A stretch of DNA of 64,000 nucleotides from JBLUOA01 sp048060095 (GCF_048060095.1 NZ_JBLUOA010000001.1:496001-560000), one strand, 5' to 3'. Positions 49,188 through 57,939 are shown, counted from the first letter of the stretch. Translations and numbers: made by a program. Notes: generated by a model from the sequence alone, not told the origin.

Positions 49188-51942
49188 GCGCCTTTCAGAT
49201 ACGGCCACCACCTTTCGCGCCAATGGCAAGAACGTGGAGGTCGCAGCCAAACCGGGGGAGCGGTTGTCACACACGCTTCGTGAACGGCTTGGTCTGCGGG
49301 ACGTAAAGATCGGCTGCAACGCCGGGGATTGCGGCGCGTGCACCGTGCTCGTCGATGGTGCCCCGGTCTGCGCCTGCCTGATGCCGACGCAACAGGCAGA
49401 GGGGTGCGTGGTTGAGACTGTAGCGGGCCTCGTCAAAGCCGATCCGTCGGCAAAGGCGCTGGCCGAAGCGTTTCAGAACCACGGCGCCGCGCAATGCGGT
49501 ATCTGCACGCCGGGCATGATGGTGTCAGCGGTTTCCCTGCTGCGCGATGGCGGCGCAAGCGATGCAGAGACGGTGAAAGACGCGCTGGGCGGGGTGCTGT
49601 GTCGGTGCACCGGGTATCGGAAGATCATCGACGCGGTGCTGGAGGCAGCCTCGCCCGATGGTGCAGATGGGCCGACGGGATCGGGAGAGGTCGGCACGAC
49701 GATCCGCAAGCTTGACGGTAAGGCAAAGGTCGAGGGGCGCGAAGCGTTTGGCGATGACGTGGCGCCACCGGATACGTTGGTGCTGCGGATCGTCCGGTCG
49801 CCGTTCGCGCGGGCACAGTTTACCGTCGGGGATATCGATAGCTACGTCGCCGCGCATGAGGGGATAGAGGCCGTCCTGACCGCTGCCGATGTTCCGGGCG
49901 AAAACCGGTTCGGGGTCATTCCTGACTTCGTCGATCAACCCGTCTTTGCAGAAGAGGAAATTCGGTTTCGGGGTGAGGCGGTCGCAGCCGTCATCGGCTC
50001 GCCCGAGGCAATGGCGCGGTTTGACCCCGCGGATGTCCCGATTGAGTGGGAGGAGTTGGAGCCCGCCACAAGCGTTGCCGACGCCCTCACCGCCAATGCC
50101 CCGCAATTGCATCCAACGCGGGCGGGCAATGTCATGTGCAGCGGTTTTGTGCGTCGTGGCGATGCGGATGCGGCCCTCGCCCGGTCCCATGTGACCGTCG
50201 AAGGGCGGTTTTCAAGCGGGTTCGTCGAACACGCCTATATTGAACCAGAGGCCGGGTTTGCGAAACTTTTGGATGGCCGGGTCGAAGTCCACGCCTGCAC
50301 GCAGGCACCGGGGATGGACCGCGATAGTCTTGCGGTCATTTTGGGCTGTGAACCGACTGATATTCGCATCATCCCAACCGGGGTCGGCGGCGGGTTTGGG
50401 GCTAAGCTTGATTTGTCGGTGCAGCCCTATCTCGCGCTCGGAGCCTTGAAAACCGGCAAGCCGGTGCGGATCACCTATTCGCGGACGGAGTCGATGCAGG
50501 CGACGACCAAGCGGCATCCCTCTGATATGAAAGTAAAAATCGGATGTGATCATGAAGGCGGCATTGAAGCGATGGAGTTTCGCGGCGACTTTAACACAGG
50601 AGCATATGCGTCCTGGGGACCGACGGTCGCGAACCGCGTCCCGGTTCACGCATCCGGTCCTTACAAAGTCCCGAATTACTTGGCAGAAGCGCGAGGCATT
50701 CACACGCATTGCGTTCCGGCGGGTGCATTTCGCGGCTTTGGCGTGCCGCAGGCCGCCATCGCGCAGGAGGTTCTGTTCGATGAACTGGCCGAGAAGCTCG
50801 GGCTTGACGCACTGGAATTCCGCATCCTGAACGCGCTTGAAAACGGCCATCCAACCGTCTGCGGGCAGGTTTTTGAAACCGGAGTCGGCATCAAAGCCTG
50901 CCTGGAGGCGCTGCGCTCGGATTGGACAGCGGAACAGGCAAAAGCAGAAGCGTTCAATGACCGATCAAAGGCCACAGGCTCCCCGCTTCGGCGTGGCGTC
51001 GGGGTCGCAAGCGGGTGGTATGGATGTGGCAACACATCCCTTCCCAACCCCTCTACGATCAAGGCCGGTGTTCGCGCGGACGGGACGGTAGTCTTGCATC
51101 AGGGCGCGATGGATATCGGACAGGGCGCGAATACCGTGATCGCCCAGATCTTCGCGCAGGCGTTGGGTTTGCCGGTGTCGCAGCTTGAATTGATCAGTGC
51201 GGACACGGATGTGACGCCGGACGCCGGGAAAACATCGGCCTCCCGCCAGACTTACGTGTCAGGCAGCGCGGCGCTACTCTCTGGCACGGCGCTGCGTGCG
51301 GATATTCTGGCGCTTTGCAACGCATCGGATGCGGCTGTCCTGCACATCGAAGGCGGTGTCATTCGTGTCGAGGATGGTGGACAAAGCCATGCGATCGACC
51401 TTGGCCGTTTGGAGGCCAACGGCGAAGGCTACGTGCTGACGTCCCAAGAAACCTATGACCCGCCGACGGAACCGCTCGACGCCGACGGTCAGGGTGTCCC
51501 CTACGCGCAGTTCGGATACGCCGCCCATCTTGCGGTGGTCGAGGTCGACACGGCGCTTGGCACGGTGAAGGCCACGCGGTTCGTCGCGGCGCATGATGTC
51601 GGGCAAGCGATTAACCCGCTGCTGGTCGAAGGACAGGTACATGGCGGCATCGCCCAAGGGCTCGGCATGGCGCTGATGGAGGAATACTTGCCGGGCAGAA
51701 CCGAAAACCTACACGATTATCTGATCCCTACGATTGGCGACGTGCCGCCCATTGACACGATCATCATCGAAGAACCCGACGCCCACGGACCCTACGGCGC
51801 GAAGGGGCTGGGGGAGCATGTGTTGATCCCGACCGCCCCTGCGATCCTGAACGGGATATATAACGCCTGTGGCGCGCGCGTGCGGCAGGTTCCCGCCTCG
51901 CCCGAGAGGGTTTTGCAGGCCATGAAAAGGCAGACCGAATGA
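49180..51942 (+). CDS. Molybdenum hydroxylase, fused 2Fe-2S and molybdopterin subunits
   Basis: A 920-residue fusion. Residues 1-160 are the CoxS-type iron-sulfur part with both clusters (CNAGDCGACTVLVDGAPVC; QCGICTPGM and CRCTGYRKI). The rest is the molybdopterin part with GVGGGFGAKLD, GAFRGFGVPQAAIAQE and the catalytic glutamate in GPYGAKGLGEHV near the end. The start is GTG 49180 with GGAG 6 bases upstream; extension to 49096 would overlap the FAD gene by about 90 bases without a binding site. Such enzymes hydroxylate N-heterocycles next to the ring nitrogen. In this context 6-hydroxylation of nicotinate or an analogue fits best. The small-large fusion is less common than separate subunits. 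Confidence 0.9.
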   Translation: MDRRLSDTATTFRANGKNVEVAAKPGERLSHTLRERLGLRDVKIGCNAGDCGACTVLVDGAPVCACLMPTQQAEGCVVETVAGLVKADPSAKALAEAFQNHGAAQCGICTPGMMVSAVSLLRDGGASDAETVKDALGGVLCRCTGYRKIIDAVLEAASPDGADGPTGSGEVGTTIRKLDGKAKVEGREAFGDDVAPPDTLVLRIVRSPFARAQFTVGDIDSYVAAHEGIEAVLTAADVPGENRFGVIPDFVDQPVFAEEEIRFRGEAVAAVIGSPEAMARFDPADVPIEWEELEPATSVADALTANAPQLHPTRAGNVMCSGFVRRGDADAALARSHVTVEGRFSSGFVEHAYIEPEAGFAKLLDGRVEVHACTQAPGMDRDSLAVILGCEPTDIRIIPTGVGGGFGAKLDLSVQPYLALGALKTGKPVRITYSRTESMQATTKRHPSDMKVKIGCDHEGGIEAMEFRGDFNTGAYASWGPTVANRVPVHASGPYKVPNYLAEARGIHTHCVPAGAFRGFGVPQAAIAQEVLFDELAEKLGLDALEFRILNALENGHPTVCGQVFETGVGIKACLEALRSDWTAEQAKAEAFNDRSKATGSPLRRGVGVASGWYGCGNTSLPNPSTIKAGVRADGTVVLHQGAMDIGQGANTVIAQIFAQALGLPVSQLELISADTDVTPDAGKTSASRQTYVSGSAALLSGTALRADILALCNASDAAVLHIEGGVIRVEDGGQSHAIDLGRLEANGEGYVLTSQETYDPPTEPLDADGQGVPYAQFGYAAHLAVVEVDTALGTVKATRFVAAHDVGQAINPLLVEGQVHGGIAQGLGMALMEEYLPGRTENLHDYLIPTIGDVPPIDTIIIEEPDAHGPYGAKGLGEHVLIPTAPAILNGIYNACGARVRQVPASPERVLQAMKRQTE

Positions 51943-53366
51943 GCAAAAGCCGCGTTGCCGACAAAATCCGCTGCGATGCCTGTCCGGTGATGTGCTACAT
52001 CGCCGATGGCAAGGCCGGGGCGTGCGACCGCTATGCCAACCACGACGGGGAGCTTGTGCGGCTTGACCCTCTGACAATCATCGAATCCGGCGGGCAGGCG
52101 GTTCCGTTTCTAAACACCGGCGGCGGTGTGGATTGGGACGGCGACGTAATCCAAGGCAGCCGTCCGTTTGTGACGGCGGTTGGCGCTGGCACCACCTACC
52201 CCGATTACAAACCCGCCCCGTTCATCGTCAGCCAACAGATCGAAGACGTCGATATGGTGACGGTCGTGACCGAAGGGATCTTTAGCTATTGCGGCGTGAA
52301 GGTGAAGATCGACACCGACCGCCACATCGGACCTGAACGCGCCATTGTTCGGGTGGAGGGTGAGCCGATCGGTCATGTGATGACCAGCGAGTATGGCTCA
52401 AAAATGCTGTCGCTTGGTGGGGTGGATCATCTGACGGGCGGCTCGAAGAAAGAAGGCCGCGTGACCTGCGACGCTTTACTGCGGCTTTGCAACTGCGATG
52501 CGGTTGAGATGGCGATTGATGACGGCGCAGCCGTGGTCGTGCAGGCGGGCAGGGCTCCGATTATCAACGGAACCCCGGAAAAGCTGATGCGCGTCGGATG
52601 CGGGTCCGCGGCGATTGGAATGTTCGCGAAACAATGGGCGCCGCATGTGGACGAGGTCGTGGTCGTTGACGATCACATCACCGGCGTCTTGTCAGAGCAT
52701 GAAGCCGGCAAGGGGCTGAACGTGCCCGCAACAGGGATCAAAGTGAAGGGAAGACGCTCGACGCCTGGCCGCTATTTTCAGGTAGCAGAACCGGGCACAG
52801 GCTGGGGCGGCACGGATGTCGAAGACCCGCTGTCGATCCTGAAGCCGACAGATGCGAAGGTCGCGTGGCCCGGTCTGCGGTTGCTGATGGTTTCAACAAC
52901 CGGAGAGCAGTGGGGCTACTACACCCTGAATGAAGCGCTTGAGCCGGAAGCAGCTGAGATCACGCCGCCGCTGCGCGCATCGGTCGAACGGATTGCGGAG
53001 AATTGCGAACCTTCCCTGTGTTCGGTCCTGTTCATGGGTGGCGCGGGTGGTTCGCTCCGCGCTGGCGTGACGGAAAACCCTGTCCGTCTGACGAAGTCGG
53101 TGAAAGAGGCGCTGACCCATGTGTCCTGCGGCGGATCATCTGCCTATGTCTGGCCCGGCGGTGGGATCACGGTGATGGCGGACGTGCTTGATATGCCAAC
53201 AAATTCATTTGGCTACGTGCCAACCCCCGCGCTGGTTGCACCGATTGAGTTCACGCTGCGCCGCACTGATTACGAAGCGCTTGGCGGCCATGTCGATCAC
53301 GTGAAACCGGTTGAGGATGTGTTGCAGCAAGACGTCCGGCGGGTTGGGAAGGCGGGCAAGTCATGA
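51939..53366 (+). CDS. 6-hydroxynicotinate reductase-like iron-sulfur protein
   Basis: A 475-residue protein resembling the 6-hydroxynicotinate reductase (Hnr) of nicotinate fermenters. The N-terminus IRCDACPVMCYIADGKAGAC has Cys-x2-Cys-x3-Cys-x8-Cys, fitting a 4Fe-4S cluster; more cysteines follow (CDALLRLCNC, CEPSLC). The reaction would reduce the hydroxylated pyridine ring to 1,4,5,6-tetrahydro-6-oxonicotinate. The Eubacterium barkeri enzyme has a covalently bound flavin; I do not see a canonical ApbE acceptor motif, but an ApbE-like protein follows directly. Coupled to neighbours by four-base overlaps on both sides. An oxygen-sensitive enzyme of this kind in an apparent aerobe is notable. 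Confidence 0.75.
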   Translation: MSKSRVADKIRCDACPVMCYIADGKAGACDRYANHDGELVRLDPLTIIESGGQAVPFLNTGGGVDWDGDVIQGSRPFVTAVGAGTTYPDYKPAPFIVSQQIEDVDMVTVVTEGIFSYCGVKVKIDTDRHIGPERAIVRVEGEPIGHVMTSEYGSKMLSLGGVDHLTGGSKKEGRVTCDALLRLCNCDAVEMAIDDGAAVVVQAGRAPIINGTPEKLMRVGCGSAAIGMFAKQWAPHVDEVVVVDDHITGVLSEHEAGKGLNVPATGIKVKGRRSTPGRYFQVAEPGTGWGGTDVEDPLSILKPTDAKVAWPGLRLLMVSTTGEQWGYYTLNEALEPEAAEITPPLRASVERIAENCEPSLCSVLFMGGAGGSLRAGVTENPVRLTKSVKEALTHVSCGGSSAYVWPGGGITVMADVLDMPTNSFGYVPTPALVAPIEFTLRRTDYEALGGHVDHVKPVEDVLQQDVRRVGKAGKS

Positions 53367-54223
53367 TCGAACCACAGGTCGCCATGCTGCCCGACGGAAA
53401 GCGACTGCATCTGCAACACGGCCCGATTGACTTGATTATCGACGCGGAGGGGCCGGATCGAGTGGATGCGCTTCGGGCGGCTGCGCGGCGGTTCGATAGT
53501 GTTCTGGAGGAACTTGTTGAAGAACTGCCCTTGTTGCGGGAGCGTGTCGGTTTCGCCGACCTACACGGCGCGACGGCCCGGCGCATGTGTCGCGCGACCC
53601 GCCCGCATGGGAACGCCGATTTCATTACGCCAATGGCCGCCGTCGCAGGCGCTGTCGCGGATGAGATTTTGACCCATATGACGACCGGGCACACCCTGAC
53701 GCGGGCATATGTGAATAACGGTGGGGACATCGCCCTTCACCTCTCACCCGGCGCATCTTTCCGTCTGGCGATTGCCGGGGTGGATGGCACCGATAACGGG
53801 CGTATTGTGATCCGGTCAGATGATCCGGTGCGTGGCATTGCAACAAGCGGGCGCGGTGGGCGCAGCCTGTCGATGGGGATTGCGGACTCCGTCACAGTCC
53901 TCGCCCAAACGGCGGCGGATGCAGATGCGGCGGCGACGTTGATCGCCAATGCGGTGATGTTGCCGGATCACCCGTCGATCAACAGCGCGTCAGCTATCGA
54001 GGTTGATCCGAACAGCGACCTTGGCGACCGGCTTGTGGTGACGGAGTGCGGGCAACTCGGTAAATCCGACCGCGCGATGGCGCTTAATAACGGAGCGGAG
54101 AGAGCCGAGCGGATGTTGCGTGACGGCCTGATCGTCGGGGCCGCACTGATGCTTCAGGGCGACACCCGGACGATCGGATTGCCCGCCTTGATCGACCATA
54201 AAAAGGTGATGGCCCATGCCTGA
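53363..54223 (+). CDS. UPF0280-family, ApbE-like protein
   Basis: A 286-residue protein. FITPMAAVAGAVADEIL (residues about 90-106), AYVNNGGDIAL (about 115-125) and GIATSGRGGRSLSMGIADSV (about 153-172) match the ApbE-like fold: the N-x-GGD loop and the TSG segment correspond to flavin and metal contact regions of ApbE flavin transferases. The canonical His-His-Ile-x-Asp of ApbE is replaced by MGIADS. UPF0280 proteins have no assigned function. Sitting between a reductase whose characterised relative has covalent flavin and two DUF1185 genes, it could attach or handle that flavin (inference). Confidence 0.72.
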   Translation: MIEPQVAMLPDGKRLHLQHGPIDLIIDAEGPDRVDALRAAARRFDSVLEELVEELPLLRERVGFADLHGATARRMCRATRPHGNADFITPMAAVAGAVADEILTHMTTGHTLTRAYVNNGGDIALHLSPGASFRLAIAGVDGTDNGRIVIRSDDPVRGIATSGRGGRSLSMGIADSVTVLAQTAADADAAATLIANAVMLPDHPSINSASAIEVDPNSDLGDRLVVTECGQLGKSDRAMALNNGAERAERMLRDGLIVGAALMLQGDTRTIGLPALIDHKKVMAHA

Positions 54224-54800
54224 CGTTGAAATTCGTAAGTTCGTAACGGCGGTGGAAGAAATCCACCACGAAGGCGGCACCCCGTCCGATCCGCCATTGC
54301 TGCGGGCGGCGGTCGTGGCTGTCATCAAGAATCCTTTTGCCGGACGATATGAGGCCGACATTCAAGGGTTTATGGAAGACCTGAAACCCCTTGGCCTCGA
54401 CATGGCGCGAAAACTTGTCGATCTGTTGGGCGGTGATGCGTCCGCCGTCGAAGGCTACGGCAAAGGGGCCATCGTTGGCACGGCTGGAGAGGTTGAGCAT
54501 GGCGCGCTGTGGCACGCGCCGGGCGGCTACGTGATGCGCGATGTGCTTGGCGGGGCGAAAGCGATTGTGCCATCCGCCAAGAAGGTCGGCGCGGTCGGGG
54601 CGCGGCTTGATGTGCCGATCACCCATGTCACGGCCAGCTACGTGCGTAGTCATCTTGATTCGATGGAGGTCGGCGTGAACGACGCGCCCCGCGCCGATGA
54701 ACTGGTGTATGTTTTGGTGATGACAACAGGCGCGCGGGTTCATGCGCGGTCCGGCGGGCTTCGTGCCGCAGATATCAAAGGCGAGGATGGTTTGAGATGA
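54216..54800 (+). CDS. DUF1185 (amino acid synthesis family) protein, first of a tandem pair
   Basis: A 194-residue protein of the PF06684/DUF1185 family: KNPFAGRYEADIQGFMEDL (residues about 37-55), then SAVEGYGKGAIVGTAGEVEH and HVTASYVRSHLDSMEVGVND. Despite the family name, no amino acid biosynthesis role has been established to my knowledge. It overlaps the UPF0280 gene by 8 bases and the second DUF1185 gene by 4. The two copies share the main blocks but differ throughout, suggesting an old duplication and perhaps a hetero-oligomer. A ring-opening or amide-hydrolysis role is speculative. Confidence 0.78.
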   Translation: MPDVEIRKFVTAVEEIHHEGGTPSDPPLLRAAVVAVIKNPFAGRYEADIQGFMEDLKPLGLDMARKLVDLLGGDASAVEGYGKGAIVGTAGEVEHGALWHAPGGYVMRDVLGGAKAIVPSAKKVGAVGARLDVPITHVTASYVRSHLDSMEVGVNDAPRADELVYVLVMTTGARVHARSGGLRAADIKGEDGLR

Positions 54801-55381
54801 GCGCAGATATTCGCAAGATCGCGGTGTGGGTCGAAGAAACGCACCGTGAAATCGGCAGGGAAATCTCTCCGGCCACCCGCAAGGCGGTTGCCGTGGCCGT
54901 CATCGCAAACCCGTTTGCCGGGCGATATGTCGAAGACCTCGCCCCGCTGATGACGATAGGAGCGGAGCTTGGCGGGCTTTTGGGCGAGAAATGCGTTGCC
55001 GCGCTTGGGATAGAGCCGCGCGATGCAGAAAGCTACGGCAAGGCCGCAATGGTCGGCGAGAACGGCGAATTGGAACACGCTGCGGCCATTTTGCACCCGA
55101 AACTGGGCGCCCCTTTGCGTAAAACGGTTGAGAAGGGCGCGGCACTGGTCCCGTCGTCAAAGAAAATGGGCGGACCGGGGCAGGTGCTTGACGTGCCGCT
55201 TGGTCACAAGGACGCCGCCTATGTCCGGTCGCATTTCGATGGGATTGAGGTGCGGCTGAACGACTCCCCCCGCGCGGATGAGATTATGGTCGCCGTTGCC
55301 GTAACAGATAGCGGGCGGCCCCTTCCGCGTGTCGGGGGATTGCTGGCCGAAGAGGCTGAAGGCAAGGACGGTCTGCGCTAG
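54797..55381 (+). CDS. DUF1185 (amino acid synthesis family) protein, second of a tandem pair
   Basis: Also 194 residues, with ANPFAGRYVEDLAPLMTIGA, ESYGKAAMVGENGELEH, KMGGPGQVLDVPLGHKDAAY and VRSHFDGIEVRLNDSPRADE aligned to the first copy without obvious gaps. Equal length and shared blocks make it a direct tandem paralogue. Its TAG stop overlaps that of the convergent MarR gene (CTAG at 55378-55381). Last gene of the hydroxylase operon. Confidence 0.78.
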   Translation: MSADIRKIAVWVEETHREIGREISPATRKAVAVAVIANPFAGRYVEDLAPLMTIGAELGGLLGEKCVAALGIEPRDAESYGKAAMVGENGELEHAAAILHPKLGAPLRKTVEKGAALVPSSKKMGGPGQVLDVPLGHKDAAYVRSHFDGIEVRLNDSPRADEIMVAVAVTDSGRPLPRVGGLLAEEAEGKDGLR

Positions 55382-55818
55382 GCGATCTTGCGCAACAGTT
55401 GCAGAAGCCGCCGTCGTTCGCTGCTGTTGAGCGGAGCGAGGGTTTCTTCGGTAATCATTCGCCCGACGCGGTGAAGCTCTGCGATCAGCACCGCCGCCTT
55501 GTCCGTTAACGAAATCAATGTGCGCCGCCGGTCCGCCGGGTCTGCATTCAGCGCGACCAGTTCCTTTTTCCCGAGCCGGTCGATCACGCCCTTGATCGTC
55601 GCGACATCCATCGCCGTTAGCCGCCCCAGATGGTTCTGCGAACATTCTCCCACCTCGGCAATCCGCACGAGCGCCGAAAACTGCGTCGGCGTCAGCTTCA
55701 TCACACTCAGGTTCTGGAAAATCGCCGCGTGCCGTTGGCTGGCAAGCCGCAGGACATAGCCGATCTGGTCATCAAGCCGGTAGCCGCCCTGCACAGCTTC
55801 ATCGGGTCTGTCGTTCAA
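55378..55818 (-). CDS. MarR family transcriptional regulator
   Basis: A 146-residue MarR regulator: LTPTQFSALVRIAEVGECSQ starts the winged-helix region, LGRLTAMDVATIKGVIDRL is the recognition helix and DPADRRRTLISLT the wing. It lies between the hydroxylase operon and the enamidase gene. The palindrome at 55948-55961 lies in its divergent promoter region, and a related palindrome overlaps the hydroxylase promoter, so it probably represses both and itself, with an N-heterocyclic acid as inducer. Confidence 0.88.
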   Translation of the reverse strand: MNDRPDEAVQGGYRLDDQIGYVLRLASQRHAAIFQNLSVMKLTPTQFSALVRIAEVGECSQNHLGRLTAMDVATIKGVIDRLGKKELVALNADPADRRRTLISLTDKAAVLIAELHRVGRMITEETLAPLNSSERRRLLQLLRKIA

Positions 55819-55947
55819 ATTCGCTACCGCCTGTTTGTCGACGCCCGCATTGGCCCCTTTTTATTTCGTAGCAGAAAACGGGCGTCCGCGTAACCGCGTC
55901 GCCTGTGCCGTCTATCCGCGCTTTTCCTTGATTGAAGGCGTTTCCTA

Positions 55948-55961
55948 GTTAGTGTGCTAAC
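55948..55961. promoter_or_regulatory. MarR-type operator between marR and enamidase genes
   Basis: GTTAGTGTGCTAAC is a palindrome with perfect 5-bp arms (GTTAG/CTAAC) around TGTG. It lies 30 bases before the enamidase ATG and 130 bases before the MarR start. Shared half-sites with TTAGTATACTAG at 48309 support a common regulator. Confidence 0.6.
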
Positions 55962-55990
55962 AAGTATTCATCCGTTCAGATGAGGGCGCC

Positions 55991-57169
55991 ATGGCCGATC
56001 CATCCCAGAAACTCGTCATCCGCAACATTGGCTTGATCCTGTCCGGCAAGATCGAAGCGCCGATCCTTGACGGGGATTGCATCGTTGCCGTCGACGGAAA
56101 GATCAGCGCTTGGGGGCATGAGGTCGACCTCGACACAGAGGATGCGACGACAGAAATTGATGCGAAGGGCGTGACCCTCGCCCCCGGTCTGATCGACAGC
56201 CATATTCACCCGGTGGTCGGGGACTACACGCCCCGCCAGCAACAGCTCCATTGGATTGATTCAACGCTGAACGGTGGGGTCACAACGCTGATTTCAGCGG
56301 GCGAAGTGCATATGCCCGGACGCCCGAAAGACATCGTTGGTCTCAAGGCGATGGCGATAGCCGCGCAGCGTTGGTATGAGAATTTCCGCCCCTCCGGCGT
56401 CAAGGTCATGGCCGGTGCCCCGGTGATCGAGCACGGGATGGAAGAACACGACTTCAAGGAACTCGCTGACGCGGGCGTCACCCTGTTAGGCGAAGTTGGG
56501 CTTGGCAGCGTCAAGGATGGCCCGACCGCCAAGAAGATGGTGGATTGGGCAAGAAAATATGGCATTCAAAGCACGATCCATACCGGCGGGCCGTCGATCC
56601 CCGGTTCGGGCCTGATCGATGCCGATATCGTGCTCGAGGCCGGAACCGATGTGATCGGCCACATCAACGGTGGCCATTCCGCGTTGCCCGACGATCAGAT
56701 CGTTTGCCTTTGCGAAAGCTGCACCAAAGGGCTTGAGATTGTGCATAACGGCAACGAACGCGCGGCGCTTCTGACGCTGAACACCGCACGGGAATTGAAA
56801 CAGATGGAACGCGTAATCCTTGGCACCGACGGCCCGGCGGGCTCGGGCGTGCAACCGCTTGGTATCTTGCGGATGATCGCAATGCTGTCGAGCCTTGGGA
56901 ACGTCCCGGCAGAGATTGCGTTCTGCTTTGGCAATGGCAACACCGCGCGTCAACGGGAACTGGATACAGGGCTGATTGCCGAAGGCTACTGCGCCGATTT
57001 CGTGCTGATGGATCAGGCCCAACACGCGCCGGGCGCGACCATTTTGGAGTCGGTGGAGCTTGGCAATCTACCGGGCGTCGGGATGACCATCATCGACGGC
57101 GTCGTCCGCAGCGAACGCAGCCGCAACACGCCGCCTGCTGGACGACTGCCAGAAGTCGTGCGCGGTTAA
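55991..57169 (+). CDS. Enamidase-like metal-dependent amidohydrolase
   Basis: A 392-residue amidohydrolase resembling the nicotinate-pathway enamidase of Eubacterium barkeri, which opens 1,4,5,6-tetrahydro-6-oxonicotinate to 2-formylglutarate and ammonia. Metal ligands expected for the superfamily are visible: HxH in DSHIHPVVGDYTPRQQQ (residues about 64-66), Glu in LLGEVGLGS, His in IHTGGPSIPGSG, His in GHINGGHSALP and Asp in LGTDGPAGSG. GDYTPRQ, HMPGRPKD and RSRNTPPAGR agree with the enamidase branch as I recall it. GAGGG precedes the ATG. It is transcribed on its own from a MarR-controlled promoter and converges on truA with overlapping stops. Confidence 0.82.
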   Translation: MADPSQKLVIRNIGLILSGKIEAPILDGDCIVAVDGKISAWGHEVDLDTEDATTEIDAKGVTLAPGLIDSHIHPVVGDYTPRQQQLHWIDSTLNGGVTTLISAGEVHMPGRPKDIVGLKAMAIAAQRWYENFRPSGVKVMAGAPVIEHGMEEHDFKELADAGVTLLGEVGLGSVKDGPTAKKMVDWARKYGIQSTIHTGGPSIPGSGLIDADIVLEAGTDVIGHINGGHSALPDDQIVCLCESCTKGLEIVHNGNERAALLTLNTARELKQMERVILGTDGPAGSGVQPLGILRMIAMLSSLGNVPAEIAFCFGNGNTARQRELDTGLIAEGYCADFVLMDQAQHAPGATILESVELGNLPGVGMTIIDGVVRSERSRNTPPAGRLPEVVRG

Positions 57170-57939
57170 GGTTTGGCGAACGGATCCGGGTCGTAGCGAA
57201 CATTCGTGAGGTAAAGCCCCTGCGGAGGCGCGACCGGCCCGCATGATGCCCGGTCACAAGATTCAAGCGCTGATTTCATATCGTCAGGCCGCCAAGCGCC
57301 CGCGCCGACCCGTTCGAGGCTACCGGCAAAACTGCGCACTTGGTTGTGTAAAAAACTGCGCGCGCGGACATGCAGGTGGACTTCCTTGCCGTAAGGAATG
57401 TCGAGCGTTTCGACCCGCAGCTCATCCAGCGTTTTGACCGGTGATTTCGCCTGACACATAACGGATCGGAACGTCGTGAAGTCATGCTTTCCGATCAGAT
57501 GATCCGCCGCTTCTTGCATTGCGTCGACATCAAGCATCTGGTTCACCCGCCACATCAGCCCGCGTTCGACGGTCAGCGGGGCACGGCGACAAACGATCCG
57601 ATAAAGATAGCTGCGCTCAACCGCGGAAAATCGGGCGCTGAAGTCATCGTCAACCTCGGCCGCTTGCAGGATCGCGACGGGGGCCGGTTTCAGGTGGAAA
57701 TTCAACGCCTCAACCAAGCGGAACGTGTCCCACGGTTTCGATGTATCGCAATGGGCCACCTGTGCGGTCGCGTGAACACCGGAATCCGTTCGCCCGGCCC
57801 CTGTAACCACGGGGCCATCGGGGTCAATTGCCGCGAGTGCGGTCTCAACCGCCTGCTGCACGGTGGCTTGGTTTCTTTGCCGTTGCCAGCCAGCGAACGG
57901 CGCGCCGTCATATTCGATCTTCAGGGCATATCGGGGCAT
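57166..57939 (-). CDS. truA: tRNA pseudouridine(38-40) synthase
   Basis: A 257-residue TruA. ALKIEYDGAPFAGWQRQRN opens the protein and GAGRTDSGVHATAQVAH (about residues 50-66) holds the catalytic aspartate. LVEALNFHLKP and the C-terminal RARSFLHNQVRSFAGSLERVG are further family blocks. ATG 57939 gives the normal length; an extension to 58218 would run into the divergent gene. The TAA stop overlaps the enamidase stop (TTAA, 57166-57169). Modifies uridines in the anticodon stem-loop of many tRNAs. Confidence 0.95.
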   Translation of the reverse strand: MPRYALKIEYDGAPFAGWQRQRNQATVQQAVETALAAIDPDGPVVTGAGRTDSGVHATAQVAHCDTSKPWDTFRLVEALNFHLKPAPVAILQAAEVDDDFSARFSAVERSYLYRIVCRRAPLTVERGLMWRVNQMLDVDAMQEAADHLIGKHDFTTFRSVMCQAKSPVKTLDELRVETLDIPYGKEVHLHVRARSFLHNQVRSFAGSLERVGAGAWRPDDMKSALESCDRASCGPVAPPQGLYLTNVRYDPDPFAKP

